Shown here: in pieces, positions 19,662 through 28,224 of the stretch
Position numbering within the stretch: position 1 is the first letter of the stretch
Layout of the letters: every line of letters begins with the position of its first letter
Source: Alphaproteobacteria bacterium
GTDB lineage: Bacteria > Pseudomonadota > Alphaproteobacteria > Caulobacterales > Aquidulcibacteraceae
Length of the DNA: 35,073 nt
Assembly (NCBI GenBank): GCA_030430715.1
Contig: JAUIJZ010000025.1
Span: 1-35,073, forward strand
Direction: 5' to 3'
Notes under the pieces: model-generated
Database searches by the model: none
Seen by the model: only the letters and a program-made list of their open reading frames with translations
What the model was told of the DNA's origin: nothing
Translations under genes and position numbers: made by a program

Positions 19662-20056
19662 GAGACTTGGCTCAGCCAGTTCTGGAGATTGTAATACGTT
19701 GTGACGCGCGTGATCTCGCCGTTGCGAATGTCGAAGAAGGCTCCGGCTGGCAGCACGTATTTTTGCCCGCGCGCCTCCGGCAATTCGCCGTCGGTATTTT
19801 TGTATGTGCCGTGCACGATAAATTCCGCCGCTGCGCGAGAGCCGTCCTCATTGACCATGATGACGAGCTGCTTGAGCTCTTCGTCGTAACAATGATCCAT
19901 GTGCGCGATGAAGTCCGCGAAGTGGGCCTTGCCGTCGCGATTGGCGCCTTCATTGACGTGGTGGCGCACATCCTCGCTCACGCAATCGAGCATGGCCGTC
20001 CAGTTTTTGGCGTTGAACGCCGCATAATAGCGGGCGACGATTTCAGTGGTGTTCAT
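19658..20056 (-). CDS. SnoaL / ketosteroid-isomerase-like (NTF2-fold) protein
   Basis: 132 residues of the NTF2-like fold: TEIVARYYAAFNAKNWTAMLDCVSEDVRHHVNEG, then KAHFADFIAHMDHCYDEEL, and the terminal G-x-I-T-R-V-T-T-Y-Y-N-L-x-x-W. It may be an isomerase or a small-ligand binding protein; the reaction is unknown. The coupled GNAT gene downstream suggests action on the same compound. DUF2254 lies downstream of its 5' side on the same strand, 46 bases away. Confidence 0.85.
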   Translation of the reverse strand: MNTTEIVARYYAAFNAKNWTAMLDCVSEDVRHHVNEGANRDGKAHFADFIAHMDHCYDEELKQLVIMVNEDGSRAAAEFIVHGTYKNTDGELPEARGQKYVLPAGAFFDIRNGEITRVTTYYNLQNWLSQVS

Positions 20057-20102
20057 GGCGCCGTTTTAGCGCTGCGAAGGCGCAAGCGCCACTCCGGTCC
20101 GG

Positions 20103-21395
20103 CTAAGCGTGCGCGCGTTTTTGAGTGGCGGTGAGGGGCGCGCTATGTAGCTCGCGTGTGAGCGCCAGGATAGGCTCGCGCTCCATTGGTTCGGCAATGC
20201 CGCGCTCGGCGGCGCGTTCGAGCAATAGCGCTTGCCGCGCGACCTCATCGCGGAAATCGCCGCGCGCGTGTGTGCTGAGCTTTGCCAAATTATGGGCCAG
20301 ACCGAGCAGGACGCGTTGTTTGCTCGCTCCGGCTTCGCGGATTTGATCGAAGGCGGCGGCGGTCAATTCGGCAAGATTGGGAGCGGGGCCATAAACGCGG
20401 GCTTTGCCGTCTTCATCGCGCCAGACATTGCGCGCCGGCGCCCGCCGCGCCGCGAGCGCCAATGCGCCGGAAAGCCGGTTGATCACAGCCAGCGCCGTGT
20501 ATTCGTCATTGATGCCCGGAGAGAGCGCGCGCAAAGCTATTTCCACCATCTGATGCGCGGACCATTCCGGATCTTGCCCGGCGCTGCGCTCCGATGAAAT
20601 TACCACGGCGCGTTGAAGCGCGTGCTCGATTTCATCGGCATTGCCGCCATGAATGCGCGCATCGCTCTCGCCATGGATCATATGCGCGCCGGCGCGATAG
20701 GTGAGCACGATGGTTGCGTTACACTGCGCGGCCGCGCGCGCCAGTGCTTGGTAATCTATGCGCTGCACGTAACCGCAACGTTTGAGGCTGATCTCTGCGC
20801 CGCCTTCGGGCGGCTCAGCGCAATCGGTATCGTCTTCGCGTTTTGGAAAGGCGTCCGTCAGCGCGTCATCGAGACGCGCGCCGATGCGCGCGATGACCGT
20901 ATCGGAAACAATCGAACGCGCCAGCGAATGAACGAAAAACAAAAGCCCGACCACGCTGGCCAGAACGAGCGCCGTGCCGCCGGTAATCGCAAGATTGGGC
21001 GCGTGACCCTCGTTGTCGCCGTCGAGCGCGCGCAGCACGAGGAGCAAATAGACGATCGCGCCGATGAACAGGCCGAGCGCCGCCTGTGTGCCACGATCCT
21101 GCATGAAGATTTGAATGATGCGGGGGCCGAGCTGCTGCGCGGCCAGCGTCAGCACCACCATCGTAATGGAGAAGGCGAGCGTGGTCAGCGTGATCATCGC
21201 GCCGGCCAAACTGGCGGCGAACTCAGGCGCTTGGCTTGCGCTGCCGCTATAGAGCCATGCGACATCCGAGGCCCAAGGCAGATCTACTTTGAGTGCGGCG
21301 ATGGCCAAGCCGGCGCAAGCCGCCGCGATTGTGAGCGGCAGCGCCCAGAGGCTCTCGCGAACGCGGTCCCAGAGGGCGATCAGATGAGCAAGCAT
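20103..21395 (-). CDS. DUF2254 integral membrane protein
   Basis: 430 residues. Four hydrophobic segments lie in the N-terminal half (~20-35, 65-90, 105-122, 135-160), with the family's SASQAPEFAASLAGAMITLTTLAFSITMVVLTLAAQQLGPR pattern. A soluble C-terminal half has the conserved DPEWSAHQMVEIALRALSPGINDEYTA. The function of DUF2254 is unknown. I chose ATG 21393-21395. A GTG at 21443 in the same frame is possible, but the added residues are not conserved. It lies 77 bases after prs on the same strand. Confidence 0.9.
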   Translation of the reverse strand: MLAHLIALWDRVRESLWALPLTIAAACAGLAIAALKVDLPWASDVAWLYSGSASQAPEFAASLAGAMITLTTLAFSITMVVLTLAAQQLGPRIIQIFMQDRGTQAALGLFIGAIVYLLLVLRALDGDNEGHAPNLAITGGTALVLASVVGLLFFVHSLARSIVSDTVIARIGARLDDALTDAFPKREDDTDCAEPPEGGAEISLKRCGYVQRIDYQALARAAAQCNATIVLTYRAGAHMIHGESDARIHGGNADEIEHALQRAVVISSERSAGQDPEWSAHQMVEIALRALSPGINDEYTALAVINRLSGALALAARRAPARNVWRDEDGKARVYGPAPNLAELTAAAFDQIREAGASKQRVLLGLAHNLAKLSTHARGDFRDEVARQALLLERAAERGIAEPMEREPILALTRELHSAPLTATQKRAHA

Positions 21396-21472
21396 GGCAT
21401 CGTGCGCGCGGCCGCAGGACCGAGCGATGGGAACAACGCACAAGACGCGGTTTGGTTCTCTGCTCTGAAGCC

Positions 21473-22408
21473 TTATTCGAACAGCGAGCTGACGCTCTGT
21501 TCGTTGGCGATGCGCCAGATCGCGTCGCCCATCAAAGGGGCTACGGAAACTTCGCGGATCTTGGCGCTCCTATGCTTGCGTCCGTTTGGATTAATGGAAT
21601 CCGTGACCACAAGCTCCTTCAGCATCGACTCATCCACGCGCTTGACCGCTCCGTTCGAGAGCACGCCATGCGTGATATAGGCTGAAACCGATTGCGCTTT
21701 TTCCTTCAGCAGCGCCTCGGCGGCGTTGCAGAGCGTGCCGCCGCTATCGACGATGTCGTCAACCAGGATGCAATCGCGCCCTTCGACGTCGCCGATGATG
21801 TGCATGACTTCGCTGACGCCGGCGCGCTCGCGGCGCTTGTCGACGATGGCGAGATCGGCGCCAAGCCGGTTGGCCAGCGCGCGCGCGCGCACCACGCCGC
21901 CGACATCGGGCGAGACGATCATCAGCTTATTGGCGTCCTTGTGCTGCTCGCGGATGTCGCGCTCAAGCACGGGTGTGGAGAACAGGTTGTCCGTCGGGAT
22001 GTCGAAGAAGCCCTGGATCTGGCCCGCGTGCAGTTCCAGCGTCAGCACCCGGTCGGCGCCGGCGGTGACAATGAGATTGGCGACCAGCTTGGCCGAGATC
22101 GGCGTGCGGCCGCCGACTTTACGGTCCTGACGGCCATACCCGTAATAGGGGATAACGGCGGTGATGCGCCGCGCGCTGGCGCGACGCAACGCGTCAATGC
22201 CGATCAGCAATTCCATCAGATGGTCGTTGGCGGGATAGGAGGTCGATTGGATGAGGAAAACATCCTCGCCCCGCACATTCTCCTGAATCTCCACAAACAC
22301 TTCATTGTCTTTGAAGCGTTTGAACTCCGCTTTGGCCAGCGGCGTATCAAGATGGTCAGCGATCGCCTGCGCGAGCGCCAGATTTGAATTTGCCGACAAC
22401 AGCTTCAT
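21473..22408 (-). CDS. prs: Ribose-phosphate pyrophosphokinase
   Basis: 311 residues, normal length. It makes PRPP from ribose 5-phosphate and ATP for nucleotide, histidine and tryptophan synthesis. Motifs: [12 protein letters not shown] near the start, [11 protein letters not shown] (ATP/flexible loop), [19 protein letters not shown], and the PRPP-binding [14 protein letters not shown]. The start is ATG 22406-22408. It is preceded by a 30-bp dyad (22502-22531) and ~100 bases that should hold its promoter. Confidence 0.98.
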   Translation of the reverse strand: MKLLSANSNLALAQAIADHLDTPLAKAEFKRFKDNEVFVEIQENVRGEDVFLIQSTSYPANDHLMELLIGIDALRRASARRITAVIPYYGYGRQDRKVGGRTPISAKLVANLIVTAGADRVLTLELHAGQIQGFFDIPTDNLFSTPVLERDIREQHKDANKLMIVSPDVGGVVRARALANRLGADLAIVDKRRERAGVSEVMHIIGDVEGRDCILVDDIVDSGGTLCNAAEALLKEKAQSVSAYITHGVLSNGAVKRVDESMLKELVVTDSINPNGRKHRSAKIREVSVAPLMGDAIWRIANEQSVSSLFE

Positions 22409-22501
22409 GGGAAAGCGAGCCCCGCGCGATCCGAATAGCGGGGGTCTAACCTGCGAGTCGGATTAAGGAAATCAGATTCACTGAAGTTTTGTGACAGCCC
22501 A

Positions 22502-22531
22502 CGAAAGTGTGATGCATGCGTCGCACTTTCG
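22502..22531. promoter_or_regulatory. 30-bp dyad between pgeF and prs
   Basis: CGAAAGTGtGAtGCA is followed by TGCgTCgCACTTTCG. The two halves are reverse complements except for two positions that would be G-U pairs in RNA. It begins 14 bases past the pgeF stop and lies ~95 bases before the prs start. It has no clear T-run, so it could be a terminator, an attenuator or a protein-binding site. Confidence 0.5.
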
Positions 22532-22544
22532 CGGCGAGAGGGAG

Positions 22545-23336
22545 TCACAATGCAATCGCGGCGCAGTCGCGGCCGTAATCGGTTTCGCCCTGATGGGCGG
22601 CGCGGCGGCAGGAATGCCAGCGCTGAGGCGCCGCATATGTATCGTGCGGCAGAATTTCCGCGTCGATATCAAGGGCCGCGAGCCGACTCGCGCAAAACGC
22701 TGGCAAATCGAAATGAGCGCGGCTAGATGGGCCAGGCGCGAAGAAGCGGGCATAGGCGGCGTTTTCTGAAACGAAGCGCGCCTCGAATTCGGGCCCGACC
22801 TCATAAGAATTCTGATGAATTGTCGGGCCGATGGCGGCGGCGATGTTTTTGGCGCCGTGCTCGTGCATGAGGCGAACCGTGGCCTCAAGCACGCCGCCGA
22901 TGGCGCCTTTCCAGCCTGCATGGGCGGCGGCGACGATTCCCGCTTTTGCATCAGCCAGCAGCACTGGCGCGCAATCAGCGGTGAGCACGCTGATGACAAG
23001 GCCCGGCGTGGTTGTAACCAGCGCATCGGCTTGCGGGCGTTCGCCGGGCCATGGCGCTGTCGCAAGAACAACGTTGGGCGAGTGAATCTGATGCACGCCG
23101 ATGAGCGCTTCTGCGCTGAACGCGGCGGCGATGCGCCGGCGGTTTTCCACAACCGCATCGGGATCGTCCTTGGAGCCCGTGCCAGCGTTCAGGCTTGCAT
23201 AGATGCCGTTCGAGACGCCGCCTTCGCGTCCGAAGAAGCCGTGCCGCACCCCGGCGAGCGCGGTGCTGGTCAGGTGTGGCGGCGCATTGGGGCTTAAAAC
23301 CCCGCGGGCGGCGGCAGGTTCGGGCTGGATAGGCAT
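22545..23336 (-). CDS. pgeF: Peptidoglycan editing factor PgeF (laccase-domain / YfiH family)
   Basis: 263 residues. Metal-site residues appear as V-H82-Q-I-H-S, A-D-C122-A-P and A-H139-A-G-W-K-G. The N-terminal RHGFFGREGGVSNGIYASLN and the C-terminal DYGRDC are typical. Family members prevent misincorporation of L-Ser into muropeptides and also act on adenosine as purine nucleoside phosphorylase or deaminase. The start overlaps the end of midA by 43 bases, so it belongs to the lgt-midA-pgeF operon. Confidence 0.94.
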   Translation of the reverse strand: MPIQPEPAAARGVLSPNAPPHLTSTALAGVRHGFFGREGGVSNGIYASLNAGTGSKDDPDAVVENRRRIAAAFSAEALIGVHQIHSPNVVLATAPWPGERPQADALVTTTPGLVISVLTADCAPVLLADAKAGIVAAAHAGWKGAIGGVLEATVRLMHEHGAKNIAAAIGPTIHQNSYEVGPEFEARFVSENAAYARFFAPGPSSRAHFDLPAFCASRLAALDIDAEILPHDTYAAPQRWHSCRRAAHQGETDYGRDCAAIAL

Positions 23337-24337
23337 ATGACTTTGAACAGTGCGCCCATTTCCTCGTCATGGGTCAAGCGCCGCATCTCGCGCGCGAGCC
23401 GGTCGGCATGTTGCGGGTTCGCCTGTGCGAGCGCATCGGCGCGGTAATCGATGCCGAGGCCGCGCAGGAATTGCCCCTGCGTGATCGGGCCGTACACAAG
23501 GAGGCCAGCTTCGCGCGCGAGATGCGCGAAACGGGCGAAGTCGACATGCGCGGTCAAATCGGCTTCGCCTGGCGCCGCGAGCGGATCGACGTGTTTGTGT
23601 TGCTGCAAGGCTTGCAGCGTGTCGGCGCCTTCGGGCTGCGTGTAACCGTAATCGATGAACAGCGCGCGCCCCGGCGCAGCGTGCAGACGTTGCTCGACTT
23701 CGTAGATCAGGCTTTCCATGCCGGGCGCGACTTCGCGCACGGCGCCTGGCTCATCTTCGCTGTCGGGCGCGGGCAGGGCGGAGCTGAGCCCAAAGGTGAG
23801 TTTCTTGGCTTCGTCGATGCCCACAAGTTTTTCGTGCCAGCCGTCTTCGCCGCGCACGAATTGACGGACCGGCAGGCAATCCAGGAATTCATTGGCGATA
23901 AGCAGCGAAGGGCCGGGCGGCGCGTCTTCCAGGCGTGTGGCCCATTCGGCGTGCGGCAGCCGTGCGGCTTGTTCGTCGCGCAATGGCCCGCTCATTTCGA
24001 CAAGCACCAGCGCCGCCGCGTCGTGCATGCCTTCGATGCGTTCGGTCGCGCGCCAGGCGTCCTGCATCAGCACGCCGCGTCCCGGGCCGAGTTCAATCCA
24101 GTTGAACGCCGGTTTGCCGAGCGCGTCCCATTCATGCGCGCACCAAAGGCCCAATAATTCGCCGAACATTTGGCTTGCTTCGGGCGCGGTGAGAAAATCA
24201 GCGCTCGCGCCGCCGAGCGCGGGACGGGTAGCGTAATAGCCATCGCGCGGATCGTAGAGGCAAAACGCCATGAAATCGGAGACGGTGAGCGGTCCGTTCT
24301 CCTCTATATGCTCGACGAGGCGCTCCTTGAGGCTCAC
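23294..24337 (-). CDS. MidA / NDUFAF7-type SAM-dependent methyltransferase
   Basis: 347 residues. The family signature is visible: FMAFCLYDPRDGYYATR near the start, DFLTAPEASQMFGELLGLW, the SAM-binding WIELGPGRGVLMQD, and LIANEFLDCLPVRQF. In mitochondria NDUFAF7/MidA methylates an arginine of a complex I subunit. The bacterial substrate is not established. ATGA overlap (24334-24337) with lgt and a 43-base overlap with pgeF mark a tightly packed operon. Confidence 0.93.
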   Translation of the reverse strand: MSLKERLVEHIEENGPLTVSDFMAFCLYDPRDGYYATRPALGGASADFLTAPEASQMFGELLGLWCAHEWDALGKPAFNWIELGPGRGVLMQDAWRATERIEGMHDAAALVLVEMSGPLRDEQAARLPHAEWATRLEDAPPGPSLLIANEFLDCLPVRQFVRGEDGWHEKLVGIDEAKKLTFGLSSALPAPDSEDEPGAVREVAPGMESLIYEVEQRLHAAPGRALFIDYGYTQPEGADTLQALQQHKHVDPLAAPGEADLTAHVDFARFAHLAREAGLLVYGPITQGQFLRGLGIDYRADALAQANPQHADRLAREMRRLTHDEEMGALFKVICLSSPNLPPPAGF

Positions 24338-25374
24338 GCGGAGGCCAGTTTCGGTTGCTTGTAAGCGCGGCGGATCAACCAGAGCCCGGCGATGATCATC
24401 GGGATCGAAAGCAGCATGCCCATGGTGACATAGCCGCGCAGAAATTCAGGCATTTGCGCATCGGGTTCGCGCACCGTTTCCAGCACGGCGCGGAAGATGC
24501 CGTAAAACAGCAGGAACAGGCCGACATTCATGCCGGGACGGCGCAGGCTGTCGAAGCGCAACGTCGCGATGCTGATGATCGCGAACAATGCAACGCCCTC
24601 AAGCGCGGCTTCATAGAGCTGACTTGCGTGCCGTGGTTCAAGACCGGCGGGACAGAAGCCGCCATGCTGCATCATCAGCCGCTCATTGCAGAAGATGACG
24701 CCCCAGGGCGCATCGGTGGCGCGGCCCCACAATTCGCCGTTGATGAAGTTGGCGATGCGTCCAAAGAACAAGCCGATCGGCGTAGCGGCGGCGGCAAGAT
24801 CGCCGAGACGCAACAGGTCGATCGTATCGGTGCGGGCTTTGCTGCGGGCGTCTTCGGCTTCGCTTTTCTTGATCCAACCCACGCCGTTGAGGCGCACATA
24901 ATCGCTGCGCTTGTCCGCCGGCGGCGCCTCGAGCGCGTGCTTTTTAGCCAGCGCCGAGAATTGCGTGTCATTGATGTGCTTTTGACGTGTGAACCACCAG
25001 GCCGCGACGATGACGCCGAGCAGGCCGCCATGAAAGCTCATGCCGCCTTCCCAGATGCGCAATATTTCCAGCGGCGCGTTCCAGATGATCTGTGTGTTGT
25101 AAAATAATACGTAGCCGATCCGCCCGCCAAAAATGACGCCAAGCGTGGCCCAGAAGAGAAAATCGTCGGCTTGGGTCGCGCTCATAGCCGGCTGACCAGG
25201 CGCCCAGAGCCGGTCGCGCCGGATCAGCCACACCATCCAGCGCCAACCAAGAACCAGGCCCGCTATATAAGCCAGCGCATACCAACGCAGGGGAAACGGA
25301 CCAAAGCCGCCAATGGCGGGGATCGTGATCGCCGCGGGGTCGATATTGGGGAATTGAATGGCTTCGAGAATCAC
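24334..25374 (-). CDS. lgt: Prolipoprotein diacylglyceryl transferase
   Basis: 346 residues, inner membrane. It transfers diacylglycerol from phosphatidylglycerol to the lipobox cysteine of prolipoproteins. The signature GRIANFINGELWGR (~205-218) and the conserved GGMSFHGGLLG (~110-120) are present, with about seven helices. Residues ~131-182 form a hydrophilic, lysine-rich segment between two helices where most Lgt proteins have only a short loop. It starts at GTG 25372-25374 with AGG upstream. It leads the lgt-midA-pgeF operon and is divergent from ubiK. One of its substrates could be the lipoprotein encoded at 34659. Confidence 0.97.
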   Translation of the reverse strand: MILEAIQFPNIDPAAITIPAIGGFGPFPLRWYALAYIAGLVLGWRWMVWLIRRDRLWAPGQPAMSATQADDFLFWATLGVIFGGRIGYVLFYNTQIIWNAPLEILRIWEGGMSFHGGLLGVIVAAWWFTRQKHINDTQFSALAKKHALEAPPADKRSDYVRLNGVGWIKKSEAEDARSKARTDTIDLLRLGDLAAAATPIGLFFGRIANFINGELWGRATDAPWGVIFCNERLMMQHGGFCPAGLEPRHASQLYEAALEGVALFAIISIATLRFDSLRRPGMNVGLFLLFYGIFRAVLETVREPDAQMPEFLRGYVTMGMLLSIPMIIAGLWLIRRAYKQPKLASA

Positions 25375-25454
25375 TCGGGCACACCTTTTCGACTGATTGG
25401 CCGCATTGCGTGTGCGGGCCCCGGTTTCTAAACACGAGCTAGGGACTGATCCAT

Positions 25455-25709
25455 ATGCAAACGCAAAGCTCGGTATTCGACGATCTCGCGCGGCTGATGA
25501 CAGGCGCGATGGGGATGGCGCAAGGCGCCAGCCAGGAGGCGCGCAGCTTCATGCGCGCCCAGGCGGACCGCTTCGTAGCCGAAATGGACCTTGTCGGGCG
25601 AGACGATTTCGAAGCGGTGAAGCAAATGGCCGCTGATGCGCGTGCTGAGGCGGATGCGTTGCGCGCGCGCGTTGAAGCGCTCGAGGCGGCGCTTAAGTCG
25701 AAAGCATAG
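25455..25709 (+). CDS. ubiK: UbiK-type accessory factor (BMFP / YqiC family)
   Basis: 84 residues. The N-terminal helix (VFDDLARLMTGAMGMAQG) and a C-terminal coiled coil (DALRARVEALEAALKS) with VGRDDFEAVKQMA between them are the family pattern. UbiK helps the ubiquinone biosynthesis complex in proteobacteria and binds lipids. It is divergent from lgt, 80 bases apart, and precedes the ybjN-proC pair. Confidence 0.88.
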   Translation: MQTQSSVFDDLARLMTGAMGMAQGASQEARSFMRAQADRFVAEMDLVGRDDFEAVKQMAADARAEADALRARVEALEAALKSKA

Positions 25710-25805
25710 CGCCCGTTCCATGCGCACTGACAGCGAAAACGAGCCGATCGGCGTTCGTTTAGGCTCGGGTAAGGTTCGGGGGCGTTACCTAGTCATGGGT
25801 CACGA

Positions 25806-25865
25806 TTCGCGCGCATCGCACGCGCGAACTCCAAGGAAGAGATCGCCTTGCGCCCGCAAGGGCGC
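25806..25865 (+). promoter_or_regulatory. Two consecutive hairpins in the ybjN leader
   Basis: TTCGCGCG-catcgca-CGCGCGAA (25806-25828) and GCGCCC-GCAA-GGGCGC (25850-25865) are both perfect stems. The second has a GNRA-type tetraloop. They end ~20 bases before the ybjN start. They may act as a terminator for ubiK, as repeats, or as leader structure. Confidence 0.4.
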
Positions 25866-25887
25866 GCCCTGAGCCGGAGGGACGCTC

Positions 25888-26394
25888 ATGGATCTGACTC
25901 TCGACGACGAATACGGCGCCATCGCTGATCCGATGGATACTGTTGAAATGGTTATAGGCGGAGACGAACGCTTCGCCGCCGAACGCGCCGAGGATGGCGA
26001 CGTTCATTTCATGTTCAAAAGCCCCTGGGGCGAGGCTGCGGGCTATTTCAGCTTCAGAGAAGAATTGCCGGCGCTGCTTTTCACGCTCGGCTTCGATATT
26101 CAGGCGCCGGCGTCGCGCCGCACCGAAGCGATCAAGCTCGCCGCGTGCATCAACGAAAATCTTTGGCTCGGTCATTTCGACGTCTGGTCCGACGATGGCA
26201 CCATCATTTTCCGCCACGCGATGCCGATGATTGGCCGCGAGGAAATCTCGATCGGCGAGATCCAGGCCATGTTGGCCGCGGCTCTCGACGCGGCTGAGCG
26301 CTTCCAGCCGGCTTTCCATTTCGCTATCATTGGCGGCATGGATGCCGAAAACGCGGCGAAGGCGGCGTTTTTTGAAACTGCCGGAGAAGCGTGA
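25888..26394 (+). CDS. YbjN domain-containing protein
   Basis: 168 residues. The domain is recognised by VEMVIGGD, a beta pattern ending AAGYFSFREELPALLF, KLAACINENLWLGHFDVWSDDGTIIFRHAM and a helical end. YbjN/CesT-Tir-chaperone-like folds bind partner proteins; the partner here is unknown. GGAGGG lies upstream of the ATG. The TGA overlaps the proC GTG (GTGA), so they are coupled. Confidence 0.9.
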   Translation: MDLTLDDEYGAIADPMDTVEMVIGGDERFAAERAEDGDVHFMFKSPWGEAAGYFSFREELPALLFTLGFDIQAPASRRTEAIKLAACINENLWLGHFDVWSDDGTIIFRHAMPMIGREEISIGEIQAMLAAALDAAERFQPAFHFAIIGGMDAENAAKAAFFETAGEA

Positions 26395-27209
26395 GCTTAG
26401 ACTCTCCATCTGTTGCACTGGTCGGCGCAGGCGCCATGGGCGGCGCCCTGGTGCGCGGTTGGATCGAAGCTGTGCGTAAAGGCGGTGGGCTCACGCTCAC
26501 CGTCATAGAGCCGAACTTCGACTCCGAATTGGAGCGCGCGCTCGATGCGGTGGGCGCTGTGATCAATCCGCCTGACGCTGGCCCTGTCGATGTGCTGGTG
26601 ATCGCGGTCAAACCTCAAGTGTTCGCGTCGGTCGCGCCCGAAGCGCGCCGTTTCGTGGGCCCGCAAACGCTGATCCTTTCGGTGATGGCGGGCGTGCCGA
26701 TCGAGGTTTTGTCGCGCGAGCTTGGCGTTGACCGCGTCGTGAGGGCCATGCCCAACACGCCGGCGCGGATTGGGCAGGGCGTTACGGCCTATGTCGCCGC
26801 GCCTGCGTGCGCGACCGAGGACCGTGCGCTGGTGGAGCAATTGCTGGAGCCGCTCGGCTCAGTGGAAGCCATTGGCGCCGAACGGCTTATGGATGTCGTG
26901 ACGGCGGTGTCGGGCTCGGGCCCGGCTTACGTGTTCCTGTTGGCCGAAGTGCTGGCGGCGGCGGCCGAGCAGGAAGGTCTCGACAAGGACACAGCCTTGC
27001 GGCTGGCCAGCCGCACGGTGGCCGGCGCAGGCGCGCTCATGCTGGAATCCGGCGAGCCGCCAAACACTTTGCGCAAGCAGGTGACTTCTCCCGGCGGCAC
27101 CACGGAAGCGGCGCTGGATGTATTGGGCGCGGGAGACGGGCTCGGCCCGTTGCTGCGCCGCGCGGTGAGTGCTGCAGCGCAGCGTTCGCGCGACCTTGGC
27201 AAAGGCTGA
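26391..27209 (+). CDS. proC: Pyrroline-5-carboxylate reductase
   Basis: 272 residues. It catalyses the last step of proline synthesis with NAD(P)H. The Rossmann start is VALVGAGAMGGALVRGW. The conserved AVKPQ, RAMPNTPA, AVSGSGPAYVF and TSPGGTTEAALDVL are all present. It starts at GTG 26391, coupled to the ybjN stop. The length is normal. Confidence 0.97.
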   Translation: MSLDSPSVALVGAGAMGGALVRGWIEAVRKGGGLTLTVIEPNFDSELERALDAVGAVINPPDAGPVDVLVIAVKPQVFASVAPEARRFVGPQTLILSVMAGVPIEVLSRELGVDRVVRAMPNTPARIGQGVTAYVAAPACATEDRALVEQLLEPLGSVEAIGAERLMDVVTAVSGSGPAYVFLLAEVLAAAAEQEGLDKDTALRLASRTVAGAGALMLESGEPPNTLRKQVTSPGGTTEAALDVLGAGDGLGPLLRRAVSAAAQRSRDLGKG

Positions 27210-27270
27210 CGCGGCCAAGTATTTAAGCGGCATCCGCGCGTGATCGCGCTGACTTGGTTGCCCGTTCAGC

Positions 27271-28224
27271 ATGGCCATCGATTTCGCACCCGGCCGCAAC
27301 ACGCAAGCTGGCGCGTGGGTGAAGGATTTTCGCCTCGAAGAGGGCTATATCCATGTGAAATCGACCGGCGTGCGGATCAAAAACGATCTACAGCTTTGGT
27401 CCGATATTTTCCGCTGGATGACGTATTACGCCTTCGTGCGCGCGCACGGCTTCTTGGCGAGCCTGCGCCGCCCATTGGGGCCGCGCATCTGGTTCACGCC
27501 GCATCAGCCGCGTCCTTGGTACATCATTTGGGCCGCCACGGTTTGGGGCGGGATGAGCTTTGCGCGTTCGCCTGAACACGCGGACGCTACGATCTATTTC
27601 GAAGATCAGACCAAGGCCGAGCCGCCCCCGCCGCGGCACGCGCGCGCGTTTAATTTTGGCGTGGGCGATGTGTCGAAAAGCTATGTCGCGCGCATGATGG
27701 AGCGGGCGTTCGGCTATCCGCTCGCGATTGATCCGGAAACCTATCACGGCGCGGCGGTGGAGAAGGGCGAAGGCAACGGGGTGCACGATGGGCGTTTGGT
27801 GCAATGTCCAATCGCGCCGGCGCCGGGCAAAGCCTATCAACGCGTGATCAAGACCGAAGGCGCGGATGGCTGGGCTTATGATTTGCGCACGGCATGTGTA
27901 GGCGGGCGTCCGATCGCTGTTTATGTCAAGCAAAAGCCGGCGGCGGCGCGCTTTTCAATCCAGAACACAAGTGTTGTTGTCAAAGCGCCCGAGGAGGTGT
28001 TCTCGCCGCGCGAAATCGCGCAGCTTCAGCATTTCTGCGCGGTGATGAAGCTCGATTGGGGTGGGCTTGATGTGCTGCGCGAACGCGAAAGCGGGCGGCT
28101 CTATGTGGTGGACGTCAACAAGACGGACACCGGGCCCGCCGTTGTGCTGAGCTGGAAGGACCGCGCGCGGGTGACCAAACTCTTGTCCGATGCATTGCGC
28201 GCAATGGTTATGCCTAGCGCTTAA
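27271..28224 (+). CDS. ATP-grasp-like protein of unknown function
   Basis: 317 residues. The C-terminal part (KLDWGGLDVLRERESGRLYVVDVNKTDTGPAVVLSW, ~262-300) matches the end of an ATP-grasp fold, with D and N where metal ligands are expected. A basic FNFGVGDVSKSYVARMMERAFGYPL lies near the middle. The N-terminal third resembles a separate domain with PRPWYIIWAATVWGGMSFARS. I infer an amide- or ester-forming ligase or a degenerate relative, and the substrate is unknown. It follows proC by 61 bases on the same strand. The stop overlaps the convergent methyltransferase gene by 11 bases. Confidence 0.7.
   Translation: MAIDFAPGRNTQAGAWVKDFRLEEGYIHVKSTGVRIKNDLQLWSDIFRWMTYYAFVRAHGFLASLRRPLGPRIWFTPHQPRPWYIIWAATVWGGMSFARSPEHADATIYFEDQTKAEPPPPRHARAFNFGVGDVSKSYVARMMERAFGYPLAIDPETYHGAAVEKGEGNGVHDGRLVQCPIAPAPGKAYQRVIKTEGADGWAYDLRTACVGGRPIAVYVKQKPAAARFSIQNTSVVVKAPEEVFSPREIAQLQHFCAVMKLDWGGLDVLRERESGRLYVVDVNKTDTGPAVVLSWKDRARVTKLLSDALRAMVMPSA

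Noticed and set aside
20613-21680. Long plus-strand frame opposite DUF2254 and prs
   Set aside because: The translation is rich in shadow-type composition (R, A, G, H) with no motif, and both minus-strand genes are clear.
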